Source: Combretum micranthum
Lineage: Eukaryota > Streptophyta > Magnoliopsida > Myrtales > Combretaceae
Length of the DNA stretch: 64,000 nucleotides
Reading direction: 5' to 3'
NCBI GenBank assembly: GCA_024138025.1
Contig: JAMXBD010000369.1
Location: forward strand, 434,001-498,000
Below the pieces are notes generated by a model. The model saw nothing but the letters and a program-made list of their open reading frames with translations, ran no database searches and was not told the DNA's origin. Position numbers and translations under genes: made by a program. Shown one piece after another: positions 48,473 to 61,764 of this stretch (positions within the stretch are counted from its first letter, which is position 1; each line of letters begins with the position of its first letter).

Positions 48473-51071
48473 CTTTTATATATTACCTTAGTTTCTAAAT
48501 ACACTATAAAAATATTTTACTTGTTAATAGTTGCAAATTGTGAATATTATCTTCTATATTGTAAAAAAAAAAAAGCTTATTTGTTATGAATACTATATGT
48601 CATTATCAATTTTTTCATTTTATATTTAATTTAATTTTCTTGATTTTTAGCTATAATTTTTGCTTATTATTGATTTTTTTTACCTTGGAATTGTATTTAG
48701 ATTTTATTGCTATTGTATCAAGTTAAGGATTATGATTGTGCATAAGTTCACATTTTCTTACTGCATTATTATTTTATAGCATAAAAATCTTAAAATGGTT
48801 ATTTCATATCAATAATCCATCTATTATTCGAAGCATTCTTCTAAAGTTAGATAAATTAAGTTAAATGATATATTAAAGTACCTCACTGAAGTACTTCACT
48901 AAAGTATTAATCCATCTCCTCTCTCTTCCTATTTTATATAAGAAGCATGAACTCCATGGTTTTAGGTTTTATTTTTACAAAACAACTACACTCTACCCTT
49001 AAACAATGATGCCACTTGAAACTACTCTATACCTACTTCATATCTATTACAACTAAGAACCATTAAACATTAAGATCTCATTTAAAATCCCCCACAAAGT
49101 GAACCTCTTGAATTGTCCAGAAAAAAAAAAAATTTTAAGTGTAAAAAATAGTTTAACACATCCACTTTAAGTTGCTACCATTTGCTTATCAGGCATTTAT
49201 AGCCCCAACAACCACCACTAGTATAATCTAAGGGTGGAGTGCAACTTAAATGAACTGTTGCTATCTCTAAATAGCATATAAATTAATGATTTTACTTGTT
49301 GTAATTTGTCCAATTTATACATGCTTTTATTGGCTAGAAAGATTTGTTCAACATTCATAAAGAAAAGAATTGCTCATAATAAAATGAGGTGATAAATACT
49401 AACATCTTTCAACCATAAGATAAGCAAAAGTAGATTGGGGACTTGTCGCATTTTGACCTATGGAATCGGCCAAGCTGGTTTGAGTTTGATAGTAGTAATT
49501 ATTATGACTCAAAACTTGGTAATATTAGCTTAATAATACAACTCAAGGGTTGCCTCACTTACTCATCACATAATTGCTTTATAGTTTCGAAACTTTACTA
49601 ATGACCTTATATAGCTACCAAAGTTATCATATTTTTGCTACAATGCTACTAAAGTTATCATATTTTTTATAGTTATCTACAATATTAAGGATGCACCAGC
49701 ATTATGACTAACCCTTTCGCCATGGACTTTTTCTTATTCTCTATTATAGCCTTTTATGCCACCATAATTGTTGGAAAGTAAACAAAAAATATCCGTACAA
49801 CCCTTGTTCATATGAATGTGTCAGAATTGTAATAACTATATGTAGGAATCCTTAAACTTTGTCCAATAATGCAAATGTTAACGAGACGATATGATTTTCA
49901 CCACCTATGTATAATGTTATCATCAGCTTGTGCTTATTTTCCTAGATAAAAAAGTACTATTAATGGTGATTGGTAGCTTAAAATAAGGGAAATGTTATTT
50001 TATTTATACGTTTAAGAAGTAGTGAGTTCAATCACATAATAAAATCTTAACATTATACATGCCATGTAAAATGCTTTAATGATGGTCCAAAAGGCCCAAT
50101 AAGTATATAAAAGATGACAACCCTTATAGTTGGTTTGTAAACATTTCTAGTTTATCATTATACTCCAATTAGTCTCTTTTATAACAATGAATAGGTGTAG
50201 GATAACAACAATGAAACATCCCATGAGCCATATAGTTACTCAATGGGTTTATGCTTCGTTTCATAGACTCTCTTCATTAGAATAGTATACCCAAAATACT
50301 TGCAAATGGATATTTGGATTTCCACCATCAATCAAGGAATTTCATGCTTCCACTATCTAAAAGTCTAATTAGGGGTGGTCCTTATGATAATAGCATTCTC
50401 TCATGTGTATGGATTATCAAACTAAGTATCTAAGGACATCGACCCTACTTCTTCAAACATACACGAAGTGTGATACGTCTTATATGCTAGATTTTCTTCT
50501 TTGAGTCACGCATAACATAGTTATTTTAGTTCAATGCATGACGCAACGTCATAGCTATATTAAGTTTTCCTTTTTCTCAAACTGCATACCTACTATAAAT
50601 TCATCAACAAATGAAGTTAGTCTTTCTTGAATGATGTCCTCTATGGACATTTGTTGTGACATATGGGATGGGTTCTAAACTTCCAACAACATTTGCATCT
50701 ATTAAAAACCCATAGTGCTAATTTTTCTTCCCACGTGGTTCTTCAAGATTCTAAAACCATCATAACTTTCTCCACTGCACTCACCTTAATCTTTGAAGGC
50801 ACTAAAAGAGATACTTTGACCTTACGTACTACGTTCAAATTGACTTTGATTGGAAAAATTATACATGGTTTAGGAAGATTATGACTACCCATTGCTTCTT
50901 GAATCATAGGAACTTAGGATGCGTGATTAGATTTTAATCTTAAGTTATTCTTAGATATAGACAAATTAATTTCATGTATTTTTAAAAAAAAAAAACTAAA
51001 ATGCAAGGATAAAATCCTCCCTTATGTAAATGTCAATGCTTGCTTCATGTCATCATCATCACTGATGGATA
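48473..51071. other. Intergenic, no gene recognised
   Basis: 2.6 kb without a supportable gene or element boundary. A 73-codon frame at 50663-50884 has no recognisable domain. Confidence 0.4.
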
Positions 51072-52693
51072 TGTAACGCCTTAAAATTTAATTAAGACAT
51101 TACTGCCACATATAATACTTACGTGTATTATATGCTCAGGCTTCCTAGAATGATATGTTTATGTTGAACATTACTATCCACTTTTAATTATATAAATCCT
51201 TTAGTTATATTATTAAATAACTAGATTTGGCAATGATGAATTAAACTTTATAAAAACATTTTATAAATCTCTACTCCCACCAGAGCATACCAACTTTCTG
51301 ATAAATAAAATTTTACAAAAAAACACCTTATAATCTACTCTCAAGAGTAGATCAACATTTACAAAACATTTAGGCTCTAACAAGTCCCCTTAAAAGAATA
51401 TTACAAACTTAAAATTATATCCAATCTTTTAAACCAGAACAAAACAAAATAAAATACATAGCACTAACCCATTTCAAATGTCCAACATCACCCAAACCCG
51501 AGTCAAATAGCATCCTCAACACCAAACATCATCATCAACAACAAAATCATCATCATCATTATGACCATCAAATCATCAACATCCTCAACACTTGGAAAAA
51601 GAACAATAATAACAATAATGAGTTGAAGCTTAGTACATAGTAACATAATCACACACGGAGTGACACGCGAGCTTAACTAAATACAATGCATCAACCAATA
51701 AGTTATTATCTTTTCTTTAAAGTAAACAAATCAACACTGGAGCACTCAAACTCTAAAACAATTCAGGAAATGATTTACCATCCCTAGCCTTCCATTACAG
51801 CAATGGAGAAGCACCCCGATAGCTCCCGTAGGCGACTACCCCAGGGTACGGGTCCTGAGTAACCGTAGCTACTCAAGGGTTGATATAAGCAGCTCGAATA
51901 CTTATATCTCTTATGTAACTTTACAAGAAAAAGTAATCTCATCTAGGGTTTACAACTGTTACTCAACTTTACTTAACTTAATCCATAATATCACCTAGTT
52001 CAATCATCCTCATAAACGTGAACTAAATCGTATTATATCATTTTAAGAATAAAGAAATGTTACATCGATACCATACACGCTATCAATTACCCACTGAGCC
52101 ACCTATTGGAAGTCATTGCATCATGACGGGTGGCCTAAGCGCCTAAACTATAGTGCCTACTTGGATAAGATTGTCACTCCCTGGACCAGATTTAACAGCA
52201 CACGCACAACCAATACTCATCAATTATTAAGCCAGGTTTAAGTTTTAATTCATTTAGGAATTCCTATCCTAATAATCATCATGCAAGATACTGTATACCC
52301 TTTCATATGAAATCTAAATAAAAGCTCATATGCCAACTTAGAAGATAATCCGAAAGATTCAGAAGCCAGACTCAAACATCTGTTTAAGAATTTAAACTAT
52401 ATAAGTAATTAAAGAAATTATCAATTTATCTCAAACTTTTATTAAAACCCTATTTGATCAGACACTAAGGAACCCTACTATGGCTACAAAAATTACCCCG
52501 CCAAAATACATACAGTTCTTCTTTGTCTATCAATGTATTTCTTTTCACTTTGATTAGAGTCATTTATTATAAAAGCATCATCACATTATTCATATTCAAA
52601 AACATTCATATTCAAATCAAACAAACATTTGAAACAACATATTCACCATACTAATCTAAGGTCATCTTAACATATCATTTTAATCCAATTATT

Positions 52694-53060
52694 AGCTAGT
52701 AAACTCATTTAACTTAATCCTAACCAAATTGATTAAAGTTAATCATTTAATCTAATTACTAGGCTAAGATAGTTAAACTTAATCAACCTAATCTATTTTA
52801 GCTTACTAAAGTCTATATAGTCAAGTTAAATTAAGATTATTAACTAATTAATTTTATAACTTAGATGCATATTAACTTTAGTCTATTTTAGCTTATTCTT
52901 AGCCAAATTGATTAAACTTAATCAATCTAATTCATTTTAGTTCATTCAAGTTCATTAAGCCCAGTTGAACTTAGATTAATAACTAAGTTTATTTTATAGC
53001 TAACTCTATGTTTAATCAAATTATTTATTAAGTCTTTAAGTTCACTAAACTCATCCTTAA
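52694..53060. repeat. Tandem duplication, unit about 175-200 bp
   Basis: Phrases 'ccaaattgattaaa(g/c)ttaatca', 'attttagctta' and 'attaactaa' recur in the same order in two adjacent copies. Confidence 0.55.
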
Positions 53061-54129
53061 TTATATCATTCAACAAACATAATACATTAACTATCATTTA
53101 TCTATTTCATTTTAGCTTAAAAAGATTCATTTTATACTTAACTACACACTTTTATCTAGTAAAACAAGTTTTCAACTTTGTTTGAAAACATAGCAGCTGG
53201 AAAAAATTAAGATTTTAGTCTTGATACTTTTTGAATTTCTAAAAACTTAAAACATAAAAGTTGTGGATCTCTTTTCAAGTTTCCAATGCAATTTGAATCA
53301 TCTCAATGTGAGTTCGTATAAAAAAGTTATGATCAAAATAGTATCATGACTAAAGAGAAGCACGGGCAGATATATTCACCCGTGTTCATGCTGTGCTGTT
53401 CTAGAAAAATTTGTATTCTTTGAGTTTTTGAGATCCGAGAGAAGCACGGGTGAATGGGGAAGGCCATGTACAAGTTGTGCTTCTCCTTGAGTGAATTAAA
53501 AACATGTTTTTTAAAAGCAACAGAGAGGAACATGGCGCAATATAATGACCCGTGTATACCCCGTGCTCTTTGCCTTGTTCTTGTTTTCGAACACTTTACT
53601 TGTTTTTTAACTTGTTTTACACCATGTTTCATCATCTAACATCTTATATACAATATACTAGCCTAGGATCATCATTTCTAACATTTATACACATGTTTTA
53701 CTTCATTAAACTTCAAATCACACCATGAATCATCCAACCTATACAAACAATATACAACACATAAACATAACTTCTAACACTTCAAATCCCATTTCTCTTC
53801 ATCAAAACACATCCAATTACTTCCTAACTTCATACATGCATATATCTACTTAGGTTTTCAACTTCCATATACAAATCCTCCTCCATCATAAATTTCATCA
53901 CAAACCCAACTTCTTCTTAGTTCTAATTCATCATATACAAGAATAAACAATAATCAAACAAAGAAAAAGAAAACCTACTCGATTTAAGAGAAACTCAAGC
54001 ATCCACACTTCACTACTCAATCACTACTTTTCGTTAACAATACTTCTCCATGCTTGTTCTACACTTCCATCTCGTTTCTATCTTCCATTTCCTTTTTAAT
54101 TCTTGTTGTAATTGAGATTTGATGGTTAA

Positions 54130-54260
54130 ATTTAAATAAAGAAAAAGAAAAGAGAAAAGAAGAGAAAGGAAGAAGGAAAGGGAAGGAAATGGGAAACAAA
54201 AAGAAAGAGGGCAGAAAAATGAAAAAAAAAAGACAAAAAGGAAAGGTAAAGATAAGGATT
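54130..54260. repeat. Homopurine (GA-rich) tract
   Basis: About 130 bp almost entirely A and G on the window strand. Confidence 0.7.
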
Positions 54261-55480
54261 AGGGTAATTAGAGATATTCTTATAATAAGGTATTGGATTT
54301 AAACATTTCTGATAATTACCTTTAGTTCTGAAAATAATTTGAGAACATATATATTACGAATTTATAATTTGATAAAAAAATAAAATTTAAAAGTCTAATT
54401 TATGAAAATCTAATATTTTGGATTCGGGTTTAAAATTGATATTTTCAAACAAGTGATTGTTTTAAGAAATTAATAAGATTTTACAAAATGAAAAATAATT
54501 AAAGTCTAAGGGTTTAGGAGTTTTTAAAACTTTCAAAATGTTTATTTTGAGATTTAGGAATTGAATTTTGAAGATAAAAGATTCTCAATGAAGAATTTGG
54601 AGAAAATGAGAATTTTAATTCTTAAAGAAAAATCATCGAGACATATGAATGATTTAAAAGAGTATTTTAAATCTCAAATCTCAATTTGACCTATTTACTA
54701 ATTTAATTATAGCAATTTGTATATTCCTTACTTTGTTGTCTACTCATTTTATTTATTTAAACTGTCTAACTATGTTCAAAATTAACTATCTATCATATTA
54801 TTTAATTAAACCATTTCTAAATTAATTAGGTGAGAGTTTAAGGTATTTTTGGATACAATCCTGAGACCACTAGACATGAACTAAATCTACTCTTACTTTG
54901 TATCAATGGGAACCTTAATCACTTTTACTAAGTGCATATTATCATAGCATACCTATTATCTCCTTAAACAATATTTCCATATACTTAACAAAGTACTTTA
55001 ACTTGATTAGATTTTCACCATTCTATGGTCAACAATAAGTTACACTTAGCTAATGTAAATTCTAATTATATCCATAAGAATAAAATAATCATGTAGCAGA
55101 TGTATACATACTTATTTAAACCAATTTACACAAACAATATAGAAAACTACATTAAATTATAATTCAATAGTTCAAAATAGATAAAATCAACATTTAGATA
55201 TCAAGTGTGAATGTGTGGTGATTTATAATACCACTTTCCAAAATGGTTGTACCTTTACCATGATTGTTAGTCTTCTAACAAGATGGTTCAAATTAAATCC
55301 CCTTTCTTTCAAACTTTTAACATTGTTAGAGAAAGGGAAAAAAAATACAATGCTACTTCAAAATGACTCTATATATAACGTCTTTTAGAAATACAGTGCT
55401 TTAAATTTTGATCTTGTTACAATTTTGTCATATATTCATTCTAAACTCTTCTCTGCTTTGATCACTTCATTTTAGGGGTG

Positions 55481-55660
55481 TGCAAAAAAACCGGTGAAAC
55501 CGAAAAACCGAGCTGAAACCGAAAAACCAATCCGAAAAAAATGGTTAACCGGTCCATCGGTTTCGGTTTAGGGTTGGAATTTTAAAATTTTCGGTTTTCG
55601 GTTTTCGGTTTCGGTTTTTAATATTTAAAAACCGATGGTTTCGGTTAACCGATCCGTTAT
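55481..55660. repeat. Left subterminal CGGTT/AACCG repeats of the hAT element
   Basis: Numerous AACCG, CCGGTT and CGGTTTTCGG words on both strands. They are mirrored at the right end. Confidence 0.85.
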
Positions 55661-55890
55661 TTGTAAATATATATAATATATATAAATATAATTGATTTTC
55701 AATAAATATAAATTAAAAAATCACAAAAGCCTAAAACTAAACTACCCTATTGGCACTGCCACTGCCGCCTCCCTTCTCAAATCTCAACTTCTCCAGTTCT
55801 CCTTTTCTGAGTTTTCTCTCCAGCTCTCCTGAGTCTTCTCTCCTCTCCTCTCTCGCCGCTCTTGGTCTCCTCTCGCCGTTCTTGGTCTCT

Positions 55891-56025
55891 CGTTGCTGCC
55901 GCAAATAGTCCAGGCTGTCGAGCTCTCCTCTCCCTCTCCTCTCGGTCTCCTCTCTGTCCGTGTCGCTCGTTGCTGCCGCGAATAGTCCAGCTCTCCTCTC
56001 CCTCTCCTCTCGGTCTCCTCTCTGT
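55891..56025. repeat. 77-bp tandem duplication, CT-rich, in the hAT leader
   Basis: A unit opening CGTTGCTGCCGC(A/G)AATAGTCC, followed by a CTCTCCTCTCC run, occurs at 55891-55967 and again, slightly shortened, at 55968-56025. Confidence 0.8.
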
Positions 56026-57336
56026 CAAAGTAGCAGATACGATTCACTTCACCTGCAGTCCAGCTGAGCTCTCCGCGAAGAAGGTTCTTCAATATCCCTT
56101 TATTTATTTATTTATTTATTTGGTATCGATTAATTTTTTTCTAAAATGAAGTTTGAATGCTTTTTTGATTTTGAGACTGTCTAGTTTCATTAACGTGATT
56201 AATTTGTTTTCCTTTGCTGAGTTGTTTTTTCCTTTTTAATGCCTTTTTGAGACTGTCGAGATAGGCCTTTGAAACTCCAATCATCTCTGTTCTCAATTTT
56301 TCATCGTAACATGTTATATCTCAAAAATCCTATAAGATTATATTCGGCATAGCTATCTGCAAACTGGTTATGATATATGAAATAGGACAATGCAACCAGT
56401 CTCGTGCAAAGAGTAGAAATGACCTGCCGAATATGAGTTTATACGGTCTATGGAGGTCTTGAAATGTTTGATCATGTTATATCTGTTGGTTGGCTCTGCT
56501 TGATCGAATGATCTGTACTCTGTAGGAAGATCCGATTGGCCCTTTTATTCACAGTTTTGTCCAAACCTTGCTTGAGGCCATCGCAGCAGTGTGATGTAGA
56601 TCAGGATGTTTGTTGCTTGATTGACCAAATATGGAATTCACAATTCCATTCAGTCATGTATCTTTTATATAAATTTAGTTACCTTTTATACAACTTCAAT
56701 ATTGATGAAAACATGCACTTGTGCATTTTGTCTGTATTTGGCATTTTCATCTTCTCTTAATTATGACTTGTAATACACTTACATTTTAAATTTTATAAAG
56801 GGGAGACTTTTTTCAAGTATATAATTAGATTATAATTTTGTTTCGAAGCCCTAGTTCATTTTGACAAAGCACTTTGCAATGGATCTGGCATTTTCTTTTT
56901 GCTAAGCAGTTCACATGTATGTTTCCGCAGGTTTTGGTTTTTTTAATTTAAAGCTGAATACAATTTATGTTTTTAAGGGTTCGTAAAATACGAGTAACTT
57001 TAATGCAAGCTAATATGAAAATGTGTAAAACCAGTGGCGTTCATATAGTATAATTTATCCAAGTAATAATGATAATTATTAAATAAATAAATTATATATA
57101 TATAAGTAAATAAAGTACAAGTAATTAACGATAATACAAGTCATACACATAAATATATATATATGTAAGTAGATGATGATAGATGAAATAGCAGGCTATA
57201 TACTGCCCTTGTATGTGTATGGTTTGTTACATGGCACTTGTATGTCACGATGGATTACCAGAGTTTCTTTTGTTATTTCATAAATGAATGCATTTTATAA
57301 AATTACTTATATATATTTATGTTTGTCTAGTTGTAG

Positions 57337-59388
57337 ATGTCTAGCACTGGGGATAATGATAAAACCGCTGATTCTACTTCAAATGTGGTCCCTCCAGCTT
57401 TAAGTAATGAGAATATGAGCTCTCAACCTTCGAGTGGTGATGGTAATGCAACAAAAGCGCCTCTCCCTCAACCGGCTAATTCAAAGGTGCGTAAAAGGAA
57501 GTCATGGGTTTGGGAACATTTTGAGAAGAATAATGATGCCAATGATCCTAGAGCTACATGTAAATATTGCACCAAGTCTCTTGTATGTCCATCTTCTAGT
57601 GGTACAAGTTGTTTGAGTAATCATCTAAATAGGTGTAAAAAATATCCTTACAATATGGACAAGAGACAAGCAACATTAGCTATAAAACCTACACCTAAAT
57701 TTGATGTGGGGACTTGTGCAAATTTACTTGCTAATTGGAAGTTTGATCAAGAGGAATGTAGAAGATATCTTGCTAGAATGATTATTGTTGATGAGTTGTC
57801 CTTTAACTTTGTGGAACATGAAGGGTTTCATGATTTTTGTCAAGTGATGCAACCACGTTTTCGAATTCCTTCACGTGCAACTATAGGAAGAGATTGCTAC
57901 AATATTTACAAGGAGGAAATGGGAAAAATGAAAATATTTCAAAAAAATGTCTTCAAGACTTTGTCTCACTACTGATACATGGACATCCATTCAAAATTTA
58001 TCTTATATGTGTCTCACCGCCCACTTCATTGATGATGATTGGAAATTACACAAAAGAATTATTGCTTTTTGTCCTATTGCTGGTCATTCTGGGGAGGTAA
58101 TTGGCATGGCTATTGAGAGGTGTTTGCTTAATTGGGGAATTGATAGGGTGTTAACTATAACTGTTGATAATGCATCTTCAAATGATGTGGGCTTACAATA
58201 TTTGAAAAGAAGACTAAATAGTTGGAAGGGAAGTGTCTTAGGGGGTGAGCACTTGCATGTGAGATGTGCTGCACATATTTTGAATTTGGTTGTAAAAGAT
58301 GGTTTGTGTGAAATAAATGACTCCATTCTAAGAATTAGGCATGCAGTGAAATATGTGAAATCTTCTCCTTCTAGGAATCAAAAGTTTAAAAGTTGTGTTG
58401 AAAAAGAAAGATTGATAGTAAAAGTCTTTTATGCTTAGATGTAGAGACTAGATGGAACTCAACATACTTAATGTTAGAGGCAGCCTTGAAATTTCAAAAG
58501 GCATTTGATTTATTGGAGCTCACTGATAGCAAGTACTCTTTGGAACTTGCTATGAAGAAAGGCACTCCAACTTTTGAGGATTGGGAATATGCTAGATCAT
58601 TGCTGCCTTTTCTTAAGATTTTTATGACACCACTTTGAGCTTATCTGGCACACTTCATGTCACCAGTAATGAATATATGAAGAAGATTTATGGCCTTGGC
58701 ATGATGATATCAGACATGATTGAAAAGGGTAAGGATCCTAGTTTGAAAGCAATGGCTCTTAGGATGAAGAAGAAGTATGACAAGTATTGGGCTAATATTA
58801 ATAACATCAATGTTTTGTTATTTGTTGCATTGGTTCTTGATCTAGATGCAAATTGAGATATGTTGATTACATGGTTGGTGAATTTTATGATGTGGGTGTT
58901 GCATGCAAACTAAAAAAAAGGTGAGAGTTATTTTGGAATCTTTGTTTGAGATTTATAATGTTTCCAATCTTACATCTAGTGTTCAAACTAGTGGAGAACC
59001 ACAAGATGTGGACTCGCCTATGATGGTTGATGAATATCAAGATGTAGGCCAATATCTAGATGATAAGTACATGAAACATGGTGGGGATGAAGGAAGTGAT
59101 GAATCCAAAAATGAATTGGAAAAATATTTGCATGATGATTGTGAGAAGAAGGTACCTTCTTTTGATATATTGGGTTGGTGGAAAACAAATGCATCTAAGT
59201 ATCCGACAATTTCTTTGATAGTAAGGGATGTGTTGGCTATTCCTGTATCTACAGTTGCTAGTGAATCCGCTTTTAGCACTGGAGGTCGTGTGCTTGATTC
59301 ATTTCGCAGTGCTCTTACTCCTAGACTTGTGGAAGCTCTAATTTGTGGGCAAAATTGGTTAAGGAATTCAAGTAAACCCATATATTAG
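57337..59388 (+). pseudogene. hAT transposase (BED zinc finger, DDE core, dimerisation domain), frameshifted
   Basis: The ATG at 57337 opens a Ser/Asn-rich N-terminus, then a BED-type zinc finger (KSWVWEHFEKN ... CKYC ... HLNRC, about residues 55-105). The RNase-H-like core follows: LTTDTWTS near 57970 (first catalytic Asp), VDNASSND near 58160 (second Asp), RCAAHILNLVVKD, and TRWNSTYLMLEAAL near 58455. The C-terminal hAT dimerisation domain (LGWWKTNASKYP, ASESAFSTGGRVLDSFRS) ends at 59388. The reading frame changes at about 57940 (A7 run), 58420, 58618 (T run) and 58850, so the gene as sequenced cannot make a full transposase. An intact copy would be about 680 residues, normal for the family. 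Several shifts fall in homopolymers, so sequencing error is possible for some. Confidence 0.88.
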
Positions 59389-60089
59389 AGCATATCTTGG
59401 AGCAACTTGAGTCGGTATCCATAGGTAAATATATTTCTACTTTCTATTTTTTCCTTGTTTTTAAATCATTTACTTATATATTGAAACCCTTTGATCTTTT
59501 CCATTTTGTTATGTTTTTCCTAGAAACATCTTGCATTACAGAAGATCATCCTCTTTGCACAATTGATGATTGAGAAGAGAAAGTAAGTTAATTTCTATCA
59601 CTGATACTCATATATTATTGAATATATTTTTTTCTGACAGATTCTCATTTTTTTTTTCCCCAGTGTGCTACATCTTCTTGGTGTTTGCAATGTGGAATAC
59701 AAGAAAGTGATGGAGAATATAAGAAATGCTTGGATATTGAACTATTATGATTTGGAACATGTGCTATTTGGAACATTTATGTTCTTATTTTTATTTGTTA
59801 TTGTGTTGTACTTTATTTTGTATTGGAAGATGATTAGGCTGAGTCTGTTACAGTATTTTGTATTGGTTAAGCATTAATGCCAACTGAGACTATGCTTACC
59901 TTTAAGATTCCTCTCCTTTAGTTCATTAAGTGCAAAAAATATTATGTAATTCCATTCCTGGTGACTATATTTCTATGGAATGTGCTGGAGGATTTGATGT
60001 TTGCAATGTTGGTTTTATATTTATTTGATTTATCATTTTGCAATTTTTGAATATAAATATATGAAAAAGGTTCTACTTTTTTCAAAGGT

Positions 60090-60300
60090 AATATCCGAAA
60101 AATGGTTAACCGTGGGTTTTGGTTAACCATTATATTGAATGGTTAAAAACCGAAATCCGAAAAAAATTAACCGAAAAAAACCGGTTAACCGTTAAGACGG
60201 TTAACCGTTAATAATGGACCGGTTACGGTTTCTATTTTAGAAAAACCGATCATTATGGACTGGTTTGAAAAATGAGGTCATGGACCGGTTAACCGGTCCA
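60090..60300. repeat. Right subterminal AACCG/CGGTT repeats of the hAT element
   Basis: Words such as GGTTAACCG, ACCGGTTAACCG and GACCGGTT cluster here, matching the left end. Confidence 0.85.
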
Positions 60301-61008
60301 TGAACACCCCTACTTCATTTGATGTTATTTGAAGCCATTTACCTACACAAGTAATAGGAAAATATCTTAGGAAAAGGCATGTACTTAAGCTAAATTACTA
60401 TAAAATGGTAAACTATACCAAAGGTATCAATATTTAGATATAGACTTAAGTAAGGTATTTAAATGGTTAAAAATAGAAATAAAAAATTCGTAAAGTGAAT
60501 TAAATAAAATATCAATATTTCATAATGTTTATTTAAGGTATTAATGTTTGGATTAGTTTTCAATTAACTTCTCTTAATTTTCTTCTACGATCAATTATGA
60601 ATACTATCGCTTGCTCAATTCCAATAAGGGCTAGATTAGTTGATAATGGGCTTAGAATACGGTATAAGTAGATTTTGAAGCTTAATTTAGTGTTTGTCAT
60701 AGAAAGCCCATAGGATAAATTAGAGAAGATGGTTTTTATGCAAAATTACCTTGATTAGGGGTGGTCGATCATGTTTATAGGCAACTAACCTGGCAATTAT
60801 GTCAATCATGGGTAAGTAGGCAGTTGGCTTAGCAGTTGTGTTCATCATGAGCGAGTGGGCTAGTGGTTGGTTAGCCTGACGGCTATATTCGTAATGGGTA
60901 TGTGGGTGATTATGTGGTGTCATGATATCGCATTATGTAGGTTGATCCTGATCGAGTCGTGGCATATTCGAGCAGAAGTGTCTCGAAGCCATTTAAGTAT
61001 TGTACTTA

Positions 61009-61654
61009 TGATATGAATCTAGCCATGCTTCGATTTGTTCCACGTTCAACATGAATAAATATGAATATTTCTAATTCAATAACCCTCAACCGGTGTTGCG
61101 AACCCTAGGAATAACAACCCCAAGACCTAACAAAGAAAGGAAAACCTTGACCCATTGTTTAAACAAAACATGAATCTTAGTAAAATTAGAAAGACGCCAC
61201 AATCAAATGAGGATGAATTTGATTGATAAGTCTAATTAAATAAGAACGCCACGAATTATCAATCCGATAAGTTCAACAAGTTCTCATAGGAACTCATAGG
61301 AGAAAATTCTCATAAAAAGAACTAATATCCAAGCCTATTTGAGACATAACAAATATAACTACTTATAAAGACCTAGGAAACTCAAAAGACCTAAAAAACA
61401 AAAGGTCATTATGACATAAAAAGATAAGATGGCAGCATAAATAACAAAGTTGGCGACCATTAATTGAAATAAATATACGAAATAAATGAAGTTGTCAAAG
61501 TTGCTCCTAGGTCGGCAGCCTACTCTTCAAAGCCGATGGTGTTGGCTTGTAGGCTGGCGTCTTATAGTCCAGCTTTGATCCAATTTACCCATAACGCTTC
61601 TATTTTGCTCCTGTTCATCCTAATTGACTCTTGTTCCTTCTCATTTTCACATCA
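61009..61654 (-). repeat. 3' LTR of the deleted gypsy element
   Basis: Collinear with 62957-63614, including shared phrases CGAACCCTAGGAATA, 'ctaggaaactcaaaagacct' and CCTAATTGACTCTTGTTCC. Confidence 0.82.
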
Positions 61655-61672
61655 GTCCCTCCTTCTTTGGAA
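61655..61672 (-). other. Polypurine tract of the deleted gypsy element
   Basis: The minus strand reads CCAAAGAAGGAGGGAC up to the 3' LTR start TGATGTG. Confidence 0.65.
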
Positions 61673-61764
61673 GGATTCACCCTCGAATTCGTGCATCCAT
61701 AGGTCTTTAAAGGTCCTTGATACCTCCTACGGAATTGTTGCACTTGTTGCTTGTCCTTTGAATC

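Larger units (their letters stand above)
51072..54860 (-). mobile_element. LTR-like block E (right end not defined)
   Basis: Starts TGTAACGCC ... AAGACATTACTGCCAC, closely parallel to the start of LTR D (TGTAACGTCC ... AAGACATTATAACCC). It contains a tandem duplication (52694-53060), a GC-rich word cluster (53340-53590) and a purine-rich block (54130-54260) of the kind found near LTR promoters. I could not find a target duplication or a convincing right end. Confidence 0.4.
55473..60312 (+). mobile_element. Complete hAT DNA transposon (Ac/Tag-like), 4.84 kb
   Basis: Left end TAGGGGTGTGC, and reversed right end TAGGGGTGTTCATGGACCGG. The insertion is flanked by a perfect 8-bp duplication CTTCATTT (55465-55472 and 60313-60320), diagnostic of hAT. 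Both subterminal regions (about 55490-55660 and 60090-60300) are dense in AACCG/CGGTT words, probable transposase-binding sites. The interior carries one transposase gene on the plus strand, now broken. The clean ends and perfect duplication mean the insertion itself is little eroded. Confidence 0.93.

Noticed and set aside
49700..50900. Possible antisense transposase coding sequence
   Set aside because: No frame gave a recognisable motif; left as intergenic.
54851..54855. GGATA as the second half of a target duplication for LTR block E
   Set aside because: The preceding bases are TTTTT rather than a CA end; a pentamer match over several kb is expected by chance.
55777..56092. Open frames of 83 and 102 codons rich in Arg and Glu on the minus strand
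   Set aside because: They are the antisense of the CT-rich tandem repeat in the hAT leader; low-complexity composition, no domain.
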